From Tenacibaculum aquimarinum (GTDB lineage: Bacteria > Bacteroidota > Bacteroidia > Flavobacteriales > Flavobacteriaceae): 64,000 nt of DNA. The notes beneath the pieces were generated by a model. The model was given only the letters and a program-made list of their open reading frames with translations, made no database searches and was not told where the DNA came from. Positions 1 through 7,906 of this stretch are shown here, one piece after another. How positions within the stretch are numbered: the stretch's first letter is position 1; each line of letters begins with the position of its first letter. The stretch covers positions 868,001-932,000 of the forward strand of contig NZ_JAKGSC010000001.1 in assembly GCF_022478115.1 (NCBI RefSeq), read 5' to 3'. A program made the translations under genes and the position numbers.

Positions 1-474
1 TAAATTCGGTGTAATATCTGGATTGTATAAGGCTCTGTTTTTAAATCCACCATAATTAAAACAACGCGCAATACCAATAGCGCCAATTGCATCTAATCTA
101 TCTGCATCTTGGATAACTTCTAATTCGGGTGAAGTAAATTTTTCACCAGAAGACAAACTTGTTTTAAAAGAAATAAAGTTGATTATATTTTCAATATGAA
201 TAATAATTTCTTCGGAAACGTTTTCACTTTCTAAAAATTTACGTGCCATTTTAGGGCCAACAGTTTCATCTCCGTCATAAAATTTTGCATCGGCAATATC
301 GTGTAATAAAGCTCCGAGCGAAACAATAAACTCGTCTACATTTTCATCTTTTGCAATTAATAAAGCGTTTTTATAGACACGTTCTATATGAAACCAATCG
401 TGACCGCCTTCTGCGCCTTTTAGTGTTTCTTTTACGAACTTTATGGTGTTATTTATGATGTTATTCTTGTTCAT
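1..474 (-). CDS. HD-domain phosphohydrolase (3' end cut by window edge)
   Basis: My own reverse translation is open from an ATG at 472-474 to the window edge, so the C-terminus is missing. Visible motifs are H-D-W-F-H near residue 24, the HD pair in LLHDIADAK near residue 53, and a downstream D in DADRLDAIGAIG. Together these give the H...HD...D metal-binding pattern of small HD-domain phosphohydrolases (YedJ/YpgQ-like), which act on nucleotides or other phosphoesters in the cytoplasm. The substrate cannot be read from the sequence. The start overlaps the end of the upstream membrane-protein gene by 14 bp, which suggests translational coupling. Confidence 0.85.
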   Translation of the reverse strand, partial: MNKNNIINNTIKFVKETLKGAEGGHDWFHIERVYKNALLIAKDENVDEFIVSLGALLHDIADAKFYDGDETVGPKMARKFLESENVSEEIIIHIENIINFISFKTSLSSGEKFTSPELEVIQDADRLDAIGAIGIARCFNYGGFKNRALYNPDITPNL

Positions 475-712
475 TTCTTCTTTTCATTTCCTTCTTAAAA
501 TGCCTCATTTGTAAAACGCCAGCAATAATCATTGGTGTAAAAATTAATGGTAAAAATGTAAACGGATTTACGCCGTTATCTATAGTCATTAATACGGCAA
601 AAACAAGCATAATAAACACCAGTATTGCTTGAATTACAGTTAGTGTTTTAGCTCGTGTGTACGCTCTGTTTAATTCAATATCTGAGATATATTCTAAAGA
701 TTTTTTTGCCAT
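461..712 (-). CDS. small two-helix membrane protein, unknown function
   Basis: This is an 83-residue protein starting at MAKKS; the frame extends upstream only through a TTG at 733, so the ATG at 712 is preferred. It has two hydrophobic segments (about residues 25-45 and 50-65) and a basic C-terminal tail (HFKKEMKRR) that is probably cytoplasmic. Its stop overlaps the start of the HD phosphohydrolase gene, so the two are likely co-transcribed. A CAAAAATA box at 743-750 reads as a perfect TANNTTTG -7 element on the minus strand. I do not recognise a family. Confidence 0.7.
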   Translation of the reverse strand: MAKKSLEYISDIELNRAYTRAKTLTVIQAILVFIMLVFAVLMTIDNGVNPFTFLPLIFTPMIIAGVLQMRHFKKEMKRRNEQE

Positions 713-763
713 TCTTAAAAAGTTTAACACCAATTATTAATGCAAAAATAGTACTTTTATGCC

Positions 764-2023
764 ATGTTTGCACTGGTAGATTGTAACAACTTTTATGCGT
801 CTTGTGAGCGGGTTTTTAATCCGAATTTGCAAGGAAAACCTGTAGCTATTCTTAGCAATAATGACGGTTGTGTTATTTCTATGAGCGACGAAGCCAAGAA
901 AATAGGATTACCATTTGGCGCGCCAATTTTTAAATGGGACAAGTTTTGTAAACAACACAATATCTCAGTTTTATCTTCTAATTATCCCTTGTACGGAGAC
1001 ATGAGCGAACGTGTTATGAAAATTCTTGCGCAATTTTCTCCAGACATAGAAGTGTATTCTGTAGACGAGTCTTTTTTAGAGTTAAAAGGATTTGATAACA
1101 TCAATTTAGAAGAGTACGCAACAAAAATTAGAAGTAGAATTTTACAGTGGACTGGAATTCCGGTTTGTGTTGGTATTGCGCCAACAAAAGCATTGAGTAA
1201 AGTTGCTAATAAAATTGCACGTTCTAATATTAAACAATCTAAAGGAATTTGCATTATAGATTCTGAAGAGAAAAGAGTTTTAGCTTTAAAATGGACCAAA
1301 ATTGGTAAAGTTTGGGGAATTGGAAGGCGTTTAAAAAAACGATTAGAAACTAAAGGAATTGTAACTGCATATGATTTTACACAATTACAAAGTAATTCAG
1401 TTTTAAAAGAATTTTCTATTGTAGAATGGCGTTTGCAGAAAGATTTACAAGGAATTTCTAAAATTTTATTAGAAGAAAAAGTTTCTTCCAAAAAAATGAT
1501 TGCAACTACGCGTAGTTTTGAATATACTTTTTCTGACATTGATAACATAAAAGAACGTGTTTCTACTTTTGCAACAAGTTGTGCAGAGAAATTACGCAAA
1601 CAAAACTCTAGTTGTTATATGCTAATTGTTATGTTGCGTAGCGATAGAAATAAAAAAGAATTAGAACAACATAGTGTAAGTAAAACGGTTGTTTTTTCGC
1701 ATCCAACAAGTTCAACTTTAGTAATTAGCAAAGCCGCAGTTAATGCCGTTTCAACCATTTTTAAAAAAGGAATAAAATATAAACGCGCAGGCGTTATTGT
1801 AACAGGTATTGTGCCTGAAGATAATTATCAAATAGATATGTTTTCTGCTGAAAATCCAAAACATAAACCGCTAATGCAAACTATTGATAAATTAAATCGT
1901 ACTTTTAAAGCGGATAAAATAAAATTGGCAAACCAAGATTTAAAACGAACTTGGAAAATGCGTCAAGAACGTTTATCGCCTAAATACACCACAAATATTA
2001 ACGACGTAATTACTGTAAAATGA
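764..2023 (+). CDS. umuC: Y-family translesion DNA polymerase, UmuC-like
   Basis: At 419 residues it is full length for UmuC, the catalytic subunit of error-prone polymerase V, which copies damaged DNA templates. The N-terminus carries the Y-family metal motif (DCNNFYASCE) and the palm has the second acidic pair (YSVDESFLEL, about residues 97-106). A helix-hairpin-helix thumb region (VWGIGRRLKKRLETKGI) follows, then the little-finger domain. Its stop overlaps the umuD start (ATGA at 2020-2023), so the pair is translationally coupled. The order is umuC then umuD, the reverse of the E. coli operon. No obvious LexA box was identified. Confidence 0.95.
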   Translation: MFALVDCNNFYASCERVFNPNLQGKPVAILSNNDGCVISMSDEAKKIGLPFGAPIFKWDKFCKQHNISVLSSNYPLYGDMSERVMKILAQFSPDIEVYSVDESFLELKGFDNINLEEYATKIRSRILQWTGIPVCVGIAPTKALSKVANKIARSNIKQSKGICIIDSEEKRVLALKWTKIGKVWGIGRRLKKRLETKGIVTAYDFTQLQSNSVLKEFSIVEWRLQKDLQGISKILLEEKVSSKKMIATTRSFEYTFSDIDNIKERVSTFATSCAEKLRKQNSSCYMLIVMLRSDRNKKELEQHSVSKTVVFSHPTSSTLVISKAAVNAVSTIFKKGIKYKRAGVIVTGIVPEDNYQIDMFSAENPKHKPLMQTIDKLNRTFKADKIKLANQDLKRTWKMRQERLSPKYTTNINDVITVK

Positions 2024-2460
2024 CTGTAGAAACCCCGAAGAATTTAACTTTTTTCACTCCTGAATTTTCAAAAAATGAAGGAACTATTTTTATTGATACA
2101 GGTATTTCTGCTGGTTTTCCATCACCTGCAGACGATTTTAGAGAAACACGTATTTCTTTAGATGATGAGTTAATTAGCAATAGAGAAGCTACTTTTTTTG
2201 CAAAAGTTAGCGGACAATCTATGATTGGCGCTGGTTTAGATGATAAAGATTTATTGGTTATTGATCGAAGTATTGAGCCAACTAATAATAAAATTGCTGT
2301 TTGTTTTTTAGATGGTGAGTTTACTGTAAAACGTTTACGTGTTCAAGGAGAAGAGGTTTGGTTACAACCAGAAAATCCTGATTATCCTATTATAAAAATT
2401 ACAGAAGATAATAACTTTGTTATCTGGGGAATTGTTACCAGCGTAATTAAAAAAGTGTAA
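2020..2460 (+). CDS. umuD: UmuD-like S24 autoprotease subunit of DNA polymerase V
   Basis: This 146-residue protein matches the UmuD/LexA C-terminal peptidase fold. The probable self-cleavage bond is Ala31-Gly32 (ISAGFPSP). The nucleophile is Ser67 in SGQSM and the general base is Lys104 in EFTVKRL, at the same spacing as Ser60/Lys97 of E. coli UmuD. Family knowledge: RecA-filament-stimulated cleavage produces UmuD', which activates UmuC. There is no N-terminal DNA-binding domain, so it is not LexA itself. It lies downstream of umuC with a 4-bp overlap. Confidence 0.93.
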   Translation: MTVETPKNLTFFTPEFSKNEGTIFIDTGISAGFPSPADDFRETRISLDDELISNREATFFAKVSGQSMIGAGLDDKDLLVIDRSIEPTNNKIAVCFLDGEFTVKRLRVQGEEVWLQPENPDYPIIKITEDNNFVIWGIVTSVIKKV

Positions 2461-2489
2461 GTGTACACGTATTAATTTACTTCATAAAT

Positions 2490-2573
2490 AAGCTTAGCCC
2501 TGATTAAACGGCTTGTTTGAGCTCGTTGAGGAACGAAACAGCGAGTAGTGAAAGCAGGAAATTGCTTCAAAAT
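2490..2573. repeat. dispersed intergenic repeat, copy 1
   Basis: The segment contains TAGCCCTGATT near the left end and GCGAGTAGTGAAAGCAGGAA plus GCTTCAAAA at the right end. The same two ends recur at 48846-48976 (same orientation) and 51890-52045 (opposite orientation), always between genes. The middle differs in length and sequence between copies. Confidence 0.8.
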
Positions 2574-2600
2574 AAAATTGTTAAAACACTACAAACCAAA

Positions 2601-2640
2601 TTTGTAACTCATTTGTAACTTTGTAATTGTACGTTTGCAT
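2601..2640 (+). promoter_or_regulatory. promoter of the 94-aa phasin-like gene
   Basis: TACGTTTG at 2630-2637 is an exact match to the Bacteroidota -7 consensus TANNTTTG. TTTG occurs at 2601 and 2612, but neither sits at the ideal -33 spacing. The block CTCATTTGTAACTT followed by ATTGTA-GTTTGCA is repeated almost exactly upstream of the gene at 3043, which suggests co-regulation. Confidence 0.6.
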
Positions 2641-2685
2641 CGTAAATATTGAAAAACTGTTTATTAACGATATAAAAATATAATT

Positions 2686-2970
2686 ATGATTACTAAAAAC
2701 ATTAACAAAATTAAAGAAAGCTTAACTTTAGAAAACGTTTCAGATGCTTTTTCTATGGTAAATACATTTGCATTATCTACTACAGAGAGTGTTGCGGTTA
2801 AAGGAATTAATAAAGTTTCTAAATTACAAAATACACTTGATAAGGCTATTAAAAACGGATTAGCATTTAATGCACAAAAACAAGAAGTAATTTTTGATGC
2901 TTTAGATTCTGGAAAAGTTATTTTGGTGAAAAACGTAAGTAAAGTAACTAAGAAATTTAGCAAAAAGTAA
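2686..2970 (+). CDS. phasin-like small helical protein
   Basis: This 94-residue, lysine-rich, probably all-helical protein has no signal peptide. Its pattern (repeated short amphipathic helices, a KQ-EVIFDALDSGK segment near the C-terminus) resembles the N-terminal half of the next gene, which has KQKEMVLETAETIKGQLETG at the equivalent place. That half looks phasin-like. The two genes also share their promoter sequence, so they are probably related by duplication. The function is unknown; phasin-type granule coating or nucleoid association are only possibilities. Confidence 0.75.
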   Translation: MITKNINKIKESLTLENVSDAFSMVNTFALSTTESVAVKGINKVSKLQNTLDKAIKNGLAFNAQKQEVIFDALDSGKVILVKNVSKVTKKFSKK

Positions 2971-3010
2971 ATTGCAACTCATTTGTAACTTATTGATTGT
3001 AAGTTTGCAA
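2971..3010 (+). promoter_or_regulatory. promoter of the phasin/histone/HhH fusion gene
   Basis: TAAGTTTG at 3000-3007 fits TANNTTTG exactly. The upstream AACTCATTTGTAACTT matches the promoter at 2601-2640 base for base over about 15 positions. The neighbouring genes therefore carry duplicated promoters rather than relying on read-through. Confidence 0.6.
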
Positions 3011-3042
3011 CACAAAATTTGAATTAATTAAAAAAATATAAA

Positions 3043-3975
3043 ATGGCATCTAAGAAAACAAATAAGATTAGTAAAGCTAGAAAAATAGTAAAAAGAATAA
3101 ATGCAGATTTAATTGATGCATCTTTTGACGCATTAGAAAATACAGTTAAAACTGGTAAGAAATGGCAAAAATTAGCTGAGAAATTAGTTAAGAAAGCAGA
3201 GCCAATTTCTGCTAAACAAAAAGAAATGGTTTTAGAAACTGCTGAAACTATTAAAGGACAATTAGAAACTGGTACAGATCGTTTAAAAACATTAGTTGGT
3301 TACGACCCAAAAATGTTAGACATGGTTAAGAAAATGGTTGTTGAGCACCCTTTAGTTGAAAAAGCAGACGAAGTAAAAAACCGTATAGAGAAAGAAGTTT
3401 CTAATAATAAAATGGTTAAAAAGGCAGAAAAAATGTCTGCTAAATTAAGTAAAAAACTTACTGATACTATTGAAGACGTTAAAGAAAAAATTGAAGATTA
3501 TACTGAAGATTTAGTTGACGAGGTTAAAGATAGAGTAGAAGATGTTGTAGAAAAAGTTGAGGATATTGTTGATGGAAAAAAAGCTAAGAAGACAGCAAAG
3601 AAAACAGCTAAAAAAGTAACAAAGAAAGTAACAAAAACTGTTGCTGCAAAGAAAACAACTGCAAAGAAAACAGTTGCTGCTAAAAAGGAAGTTGCTAAAA
3701 AAGTTGTTGAAAAAGTTGTTACTGTTTTAAAATCTGATAAAAAAGATGACTTAAAAGTAATTAAAGGTATTGGACCAAAATTAGAGGAAACTTTAAATGA
3801 AATTGGTTTTACTGCTTATGAGCAATTAGCTAAAATGACTATTAAAGACATTACAAAGTTATTAGCTGATGCAGGTGTAAATACTAAAATTTACGATATT
3901 TCTGGTTGGAAAGCACAATCTAAATTAGCTGTAAAAGGTGATATGGAAGCTGTAAAAAACTGGACTAAGAAATAA
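3043..3975 (+). CDS. phasin-like / histone H1-like / helix-hairpin-helix fusion protein
   Basis: This 310-residue protein has three visible parts. Residues 1-110 are helical and phasin-like (SAKQKEMVLETAETIKGQLE). Residues 110-230 are highly charged: first an acidic coiled coil (VEDVVEKVEDIVD), then lysine/alanine repeats such as KKTAKKTAKKVTKK, like histone H1 tails. Residues 235-305 carry a helix-hairpin-helix fold (DDLKVIKGIGPKLEETLNEI, ending in SGWKAQSKLA), a module also seen appended to other flavobacterial proteins. The basic tail and HhH suggest nucleic-acid binding in the cytoplasm. It has its own promoter, and a strong terminator follows. The exact role is unknown. Confidence 0.8.
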   Translation: MASKKTNKISKARKIVKRINADLIDASFDALENTVKTGKKWQKLAEKLVKKAEPISAKQKEMVLETAETIKGQLETGTDRLKTLVGYDPKMLDMVKKMVVEHPLVEKADEVKNRIEKEVSNNKMVKKAEKMSAKLSKKLTDTIEDVKEKIEDYTEDLVDEVKDRVEDVVEKVEDIVDGKKAKKTAKKTAKKVTKKVTKTVAAKKTTAKKTVAAKKEVAKKVVEKVVTVLKSDKKDDLKVIKGIGPKLEETLNEIGFTAYEQLAKMTIKDITKLLADAGVNTKIYDISGWKAQSKLAVKGDMEAVKNWTKK

Positions 3976-4016
3976 AATTTAATTTTATAATTAAATAGAT
4001 TAATAGTTGTTTGAAA

Positions 4017-4050
4017 ACTCCGCACTCATTATGAGTGCGGAGTTTTTTTT
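4017..4050. terminator. rho-independent terminator
   Basis: A near-perfect hairpin (ACTCCGCACTCAT and its complement, 13-bp arms) is followed by eight T on the plus strand. It ends transcription after the phasin/HhH gene and lies just beyond the stop of the convergent ssb gene. Confidence 0.92.
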
Positions 4051-4058
4051 GATAAAGC

Positions 4059-4394
4059 TTATTTTCCACCTAACATTAAAAGTTCATTACAAACAACTTC
4101 TGTTATGTATCTTTTTTCACCTTCTTTGTTATCGTAACTTCTAGAAGTTAATTTTCCTTCTATAGCAACTTCACTTCCTTTTTCTAAATATCTTTCAATA
4201 ATTTCTGCAGTTTTGTTCCAGGCCACAACATTGTGCCACTGTGTATCCGTTATTTTTTCACCTTGAGCATTTTTATAACTCTCATTAGTAGCAATAGAAA
4301 ATTTTGCTAATTTTTTACCACTCTCTAAAGTGATGATTTCTGGGTTGTTTCCTAAGTTTCCAATTAACTGTACTTTGTTTCTTAACGTATTCAT
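4059..4394 (-). CDS. ssb: short single-stranded DNA-binding protein (SSB paralogue)
   Basis: This 111-residue protein is essentially one OB fold: start MNTLRNKVQLIGNLGNNPEI, core WHNVVAWNKTAEI, GSEVAIEGKL near residue 75. It coats single-stranded DNA. It ends at LLMLGGK and lacks the linker and acidic DDIPF-type tail through which standard SSBs recruit repair and replication partners, so it is probably an accessory SSB rather than the main one. It is convergent with the gene at 3043; the long upstream region (4395-4582) should hold its promoter. Confidence 0.93.
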   Translation of the reverse strand: MNTLRNKVQLIGNLGNNPEIITLESGKKLAKFSIATNESYKNAQGEKITDTQWHNVVAWNKTAEIIERYLEKGSEVAIEGKLTSRSYDNKEGEKRYITEVVCNELLMLGGK

Positions 4395-4582
4395 AAGATA
4401 AGTTTTATTGCACGTTTATTTTAGTGCATGTTTATAATTTGTTTTTGTCAATTCGTTTTGACACTGCAAAGATGAAACACTATGCAAATTAAAAATGGTT
4501 ATTAAACGTTTGTTTTCGTTAGTAAATGAATGTTGTCGTTTATTTTTTATTTAATATATTTGTAATCAGTAATTTACATTAA

Positions 4583-5125
4583 ATGAAATTTTATTTAGAA
4601 ACAGAAAGATTAATTCTTAGAGAGATTAAAGAAACCGATTTAGATGGAATTTTTGCATTAGATGCTAATCCTAAAGTACATTTGTATTTAGGAAATAGAC
4701 CTATTTCAAGTAAAAAACAAGCTTTAGAAAACATTAAGTTTATACAAGAACAATATCAAAAAAGAGGTATTGGGCGTTTTGCTTGTATAGAAAAAGCTAC
4801 AGGAGAATTTATTGGCTGGAGTGGTTTAAAGTTTAATAAGGGTGAAAAAGAAGCCGTTAATGGTATTCAAAATTTTATTGATATTGGATATCGTTTTATT
4901 CCGAAGTATTGGAAAAAAGGATACGGATTTGAAAGTGCAACTGCTTGTTTAAAGTTTGGTTTTAATCAAATGAATTATAACATTATTAACGCAGCAGCTT
5001 TAGAAGGTAATATAGGTTCAAACAAAATTTTAACCAAAATTGGGTTGCAGTTAGTAAGTAAGTTTAACTATGAAGATGTAAAAGCAAATTGGTATGAATT
5101 AAAGAAAGAAGATTATGGAAACTAA
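4583..5125 (+). CDS. GNAT-family N-acetyltransferase, RimJ/RimL type
   Basis: 180 residues. The start (FYLETERLILREIKETDLDGI) is typical of the RimJ/RimL subgroup of GNAT enzymes, which transfer acetyl from acetyl-CoA to an amine. The acetyl-CoA loop is seen around KYWKKGYGFESATACLKFGF (about residues 113-132), and the end carries the usual N-IGSNKILTKIGL segment. The substrate cannot be predicted. Its last 11 bp overlap the next gene, implying coupled translation. Confidence 0.9.
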   Translation: MKFYLETERLILREIKETDLDGIFALDANPKVHLYLGNRPISSKKQALENIKFIQEQYQKRGIGRFACIEKATGEFIGWSGLKFNKGEKEAVNGIQNFIDIGYRFIPKYWKKGYGFESATACLKFGFNQMNYNIINAAALEGNIGSNKILTKIGLQLVSKFNYEDVKANWYELKKEDYGN

Positions 5126-5465
5126 AAATTGTTTAGAATGTGGTGAGAAAGTTGTGGGTAGAATTGATAAAAAATTCTGTTCAGATTATTGCCGAAATAC
5201 CTTCAATAATAAAGTAAATAAAGAGAGTAAAAACTTAATTAGAAATACCAATAATAGATTACGTAAAAACTATAAAATCTTAACTGAATTAAATCTTTCA
5301 GGAAAAACAAAAACTACAAGAAGAAAGTTGTTTGACAGAGGTTTCGATTTTAGATTATTAACATCTATATACACCACAAAAACAGGAAATGTCTATTTTT
5401 ACGTGTATGACCAAGGTTACTTAGAACTAGAAAACGAGATGTATTTACTGGTTAAACAAGATTAA
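5115..5465 (+). CDS. small zinc-ribbon protein, unknown function
   Basis: 116 residues. The N-terminus has a four-cysteine zinc ribbon: C6-x2-C9 in CLECGEKV, then C-x3-C in KFCSDYCRNTFN (about residues 22-26). A basic, probably helical region follows, then a short beta-rich C-terminal part (KTGNVYFYVYDQGYLEL). It overlaps the acetyltransferase gene by 11 bp, and its stop overlaps the convergent CBS gene by 4 bp. No enzymatic motif is visible; nucleic-acid or protein binding is a guess. Confidence 0.8.
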   Translation: METKNCLECGEKVVGRIDKKFCSDYCRNTFNNKVNKESKNLIRNTNNRLRKNYKILTELNLSGKTKTTRRKLFDRGFDFRLLTSIYTTKTGNVYFYVYDQGYLELENEMYLLVKQD

Positions 5466-5932
5466 TCGTTCCAGGTATTTCCTTGAATTTTTAAAGCAGC
5501 TTTTAAAACATCTTTTTGGCTTAGTTGCCCAATCAATTTACCGTTTTCTACCACAGGAAACCTTCTTCTACGTGAACTAAGAAACTTAAAAGCTGCATCA
5601 AAAATATTCATGTTTTTATCAATAGTATCTACATCAGTAACCATATTATTACCAACCGTATTGTTATTGTCTGTAGGCATGTTATAGTATTTACTTTCCG
5701 AAATATGTTTTATACAATCTGTTTCCGAAATAATGCCAATTAGTTCATTTTTATCATTAACAACTGGGCCTCCAGAAATTTTGTTGGTAATTAGTAAATT
5801 AATGACATGGTCTAAAGAATCATCTGCTTTAAAAGTGATAAGTTTTTTTGTCATATAATCACCCACTAAAATAGGCACATTCTGCTCGTTTTGCTCATTA
5901 CTTCTTTTACCTTGAAAATTAATTATACCCAT
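5462..5932 (-). CDS. tandem CBS-domain protein
   Basis: 156 residues with two CBS repeats, about residues 25-82 (VGDYMTKKLITFKADDSLDH to GIISETDCIKH) and 95-150 (VDTIDKNMNIFDAAFKFL to GQLSQKDVLKA). Pairs of CBS domains bind adenine nucleotides and act as energy sensors. There is no attached catalytic domain, so it is probably a stand-alone regulator. It is the last core-like gene before the accessory glycan locus, and its stop overlaps the convergent zinc-ribbon gene. Confidence 0.88.
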   Translation of the reverse strand: MGIINFQGKRSNEQNEQNVPILVGDYMTKKLITFKADDSLDHVINLLITNKISGGPVVNDKNELIGIISETDCIKHISESKYYNMPTDNNNTVGNNMVTDVDTIDKNMNIFDAAFKFLSSRRRRFPVVENGKLIGQLSQKDVLKAALKIQGNTWND

Positions 5933-5973
5933 AATTGTTAGTTTTAAAACTAAAAATACTGATTTTTAATTAG

Positions 5974-6246
5974 TTATGGTAATTTTTTAAGGCGAATTCT
6001 TAAAAGATGCCTTTCTTTATCAGAAAACAAACTTCTTCCATGTAATGTGGTTTTGTTATTAATAAAGATTAAATCCCTTTCCTCAAGTAAAAATTGTTCA
6101 ATTTTAAGGCTTTTTAAAATAACCTTTTTTAATTCTTTATACGCAAAAACTTGTTCTTTAGTACACAAGGTTGGGTTTAGTAGGATTGCCTTTTCAAAAG
6201 TATCTATCCTAAATCTAATTTCGTTGTTACTTAGAATTGGGCCATT
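5974..6246 (-). pseudogene. C-terminal remnant of a TauD-like oxygenase
   Basis: Reverse translation from about 6246 gives NGPILSNNEIRFRIDTFEKA, and the frame ends with TTLHGRSLF and RHLLRIRL. This matches the last ~90 residues of the intact oxygenase at 7089-7904. An in-frame TAA lies directly before the homologous stretch, and the part with the iron-binding HxD is absent, so the fragment cannot be active. Many silent and replacement differences show it is an old paralogue, not a fresh duplication. It sits on the other side of the sulfotransferase gene. Confidence 0.8.
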
Positions 6247-6359
6247 TTATATTGAGTTTAAAGCCAAAACATAAAATATGTATTACTATATTTACATAAA
6301 GATTATTTTGTTTTAGGAGATGAAATGTTTCAGCTAATTAAGAAAGTAATAAAAATTAT

Positions 6360-7064
6360 ATGAAAAAAATAGTTCTAAGTTTTACAATGAAATTAGTAAG
6401 TATTTATAGCAAGCTTAAGAGACTTGTTTTTGCTTCGCATTACTCAAGAAGTAGAAAGATTTTTTGTATAGGTAGGAACAAAACTGGTACGACCTCAATG
6501 GCTAAAATATTTCGTAAAATGGGGTTGTCAGTTGGTCCACAACGTCCTGCGGAATTATTAGTTAAAGATTGGGGGAAGAATGATTTTACTAGAATAATAA
6601 AATATGTAAAATATAGCGGAATAGCTTTTCAAGATATCCCATTCAGTTTCCCAAACACTTTTAAAGTTCTTGATAAGGAATTTCCAGACAGTAAATTTAT
6701 ATTAACAATACGTGATTCTCCTGAAATTTGGTATAAATCGTTGATTTCATTTCACTCAAAAAGATTTGGTAATGGGTGTTTGCCAACCAAACAAGATTTA
6801 AAAAAAGCTAAATACATTTACCCAGGATATGCTTGGGAAGTAAATAGACTATTACACAATACTCCAGAGGAAGATATATATAATAAACAAATGTTAATTC
6901 AGCATTATATTGATTATAATGATTCAGTAATAAAATATTTTAAAAATAAACCAGAACAACTGTTGGTTGTAAATTTAAAAGAACCAGATTCATTGGTAAA
7001 AATAAGTAAGTTTCTTGGCATTAGTAAAAACATTGGTAAAGTTCCATGGGAAAACAAGACATAA
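6360..7064 (+). CDS. sulfotransferase family protein
   Basis: 234 residues. The 5'-phosphosulfate loop for PAPS is clear at residues 38-47 (GRNKTGTTSM), and a 3'-phosphate-type segment follows at FILTIRDSPEIWYKSL. The C-terminus (KPEQLLVVNLKEPDSLVKIS, then a FLGI motif) is also typical. It would move sulfate from PAPS to a carbohydrate or small molecule. A 12-codon reading frame at 6325-6363, preceded by AGGAGA, ends in an ATGA overlap with this start and may couple its translation. It is the only plus-strand gene in the glycan locus and lies between the intact and broken TauD copies. Confidence 0.85.
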   Translation: MKKIVLSFTMKLVSIYSKLKRLVFASHYSRSRKIFCIGRNKTGTTSMAKIFRKMGLSVGPQRPAELLVKDWGKNDFTRIIKYVKYSGIAFQDIPFSFPNTFKVLDKEFPDSKFILTIRDSPEIWYKSLISFHSKRFGNGCLPTKQDLKKAKYIYPGYAWEVNRLLHNTPEEDIYNKQMLIQHYIDYNDSVIKYFKNKPEQLLVVNLKEPDSLVKISKFLGISKNIGKVPWENKT

Positions 7065-7088
7065 ACTAAATAAAATTAGATTTTAAAG

Positions 7089-7904
7089 CTAATTATGTGG
7101 AATTTTATTTAATCTAATTCTTAAAAGATGACGTTTTTCATCTGTAAATAGACTTCTCCCATGCAATGTTGTTTTGTTATTTATAAAAATTAAATCGCCT
7201 TCTTCAAGATAAAAGCTTTCTGTTTCAGAATTATTTAAAATTATTGTTTTTAATTCGTTATATGCTGTAATTTGTTCTTCTGTAACTAAATTAGGTTTTA
7301 ATTTAATTGCTTTTTCAAAAGTATCTATTCTAAATCTAATTTCATTGTCTCTTAAAATAGGACCAAAATTAAATGAAGGTTTATTAGATTTGTCTTTTTT
7401 AAATACATTAGGAACAATAAATGGGTAATTTGTCTCTCTTAATATTGACTCTATTTCTTTACCTTTTTTTAAGCCTCGTAAATCTTTTAAAATGTCTTCT
7501 AGTTTTAAGATATAAGAGATGCCTCCACCACAATTTGCTTTTTTTAAAGTTAATAAATTAAAGTAATCTTCAGGGTATTTACTGTATTGACTATCTGTAT
7601 GTAATTCCGCTTCATGTGAATGCTCGGAATATGTTTTAATAAAACTGTTTGAAGTTGAGTTATATTTTATGTCCCAGATTATTTTATTGTTTACATCATG
7701 TCCTATAGGGGTTCCAATAATTTTTGATAACTCTAAAAATTTAGCTTTTGTTTCTTCAAGGTTGGTTCTTTCTTCAAAATTTTTAATGACAACATAGCCT
7801 GTTGAATTTAATTCTAATAAAACCTTTTCAGCTAATTTATTATAATCTTCCTTGTAGTTTTTATATGCAATTGTATTAACACTTTTTTTTGACGTAACTT
7901 TCAT
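7089..7904 (-). CDS. TauD/clavaminate-synthase-like Fe(II)/2-oxoglutarate oxygenase
   Basis: 271 residues. The iron ligands are H102-x-D104 (ELHTDSQYSKY) and H248 (TTLHGRSLF); Arg258 (RHLLRIRL) probably binds 2-oxoglutarate. This subgroup often hydroxylates free or carrier-bound amino acids and small acids, with loss of CO2 from 2-oxoglutarate. It is the last gene of the seven-gene operon, 2 bp after the glycosyltransferase gene. A second, broken copy lies downstream at 5974-6246. Its partner oxygenase at 8929 suggests two separate hydroxylation steps. Confidence 0.87.
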   Translation of the reverse strand: MKVTSKKSVNTIAYKNYKEDYNKLAEKVLLELNSTGYVVIKNFEERTNLEETKAKFLELSKIIGTPIGHDVNNKIIWDIKYNSTSNSFIKTYSEHSHEAELHTDSQYSKYPEDYFNLLTLKKANCGGGISYILKLEDILKDLRGLKKGKEIESILRETNYPFIVPNVFKKDKSNKPSFNFGPILRDNEIRFRIDTFEKAIKLKPNLVTEEQITAYNELKTIILNNSETESFYLEEGDLIFINNKTTLHGRSLFTDEKRHLLRIRLNKIPHN

Positions 7905-7906
7905 AG

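Noticed and set aside
982..1599. 205-codon open frame antisense to umuC
   Set aside because: It lies wholly inside a clearly coding gene with intact polymerase motifs on the other strand, and its translation has no family-like pattern.
3580..3720. DNA repeat in the KKTAKK-coding region
   Set aside because: The repetition follows from the lysine/alanine-rich protein sequence and is in frame; no separate element is needed.
6325..6363. 12-codon leader peptide before the sulfotransferase gene
   Set aside because: It has a purine-rich stretch upstream and an ATGA overlap, but is too short to call as a gene; it is mentioned only under the sulfotransferase.
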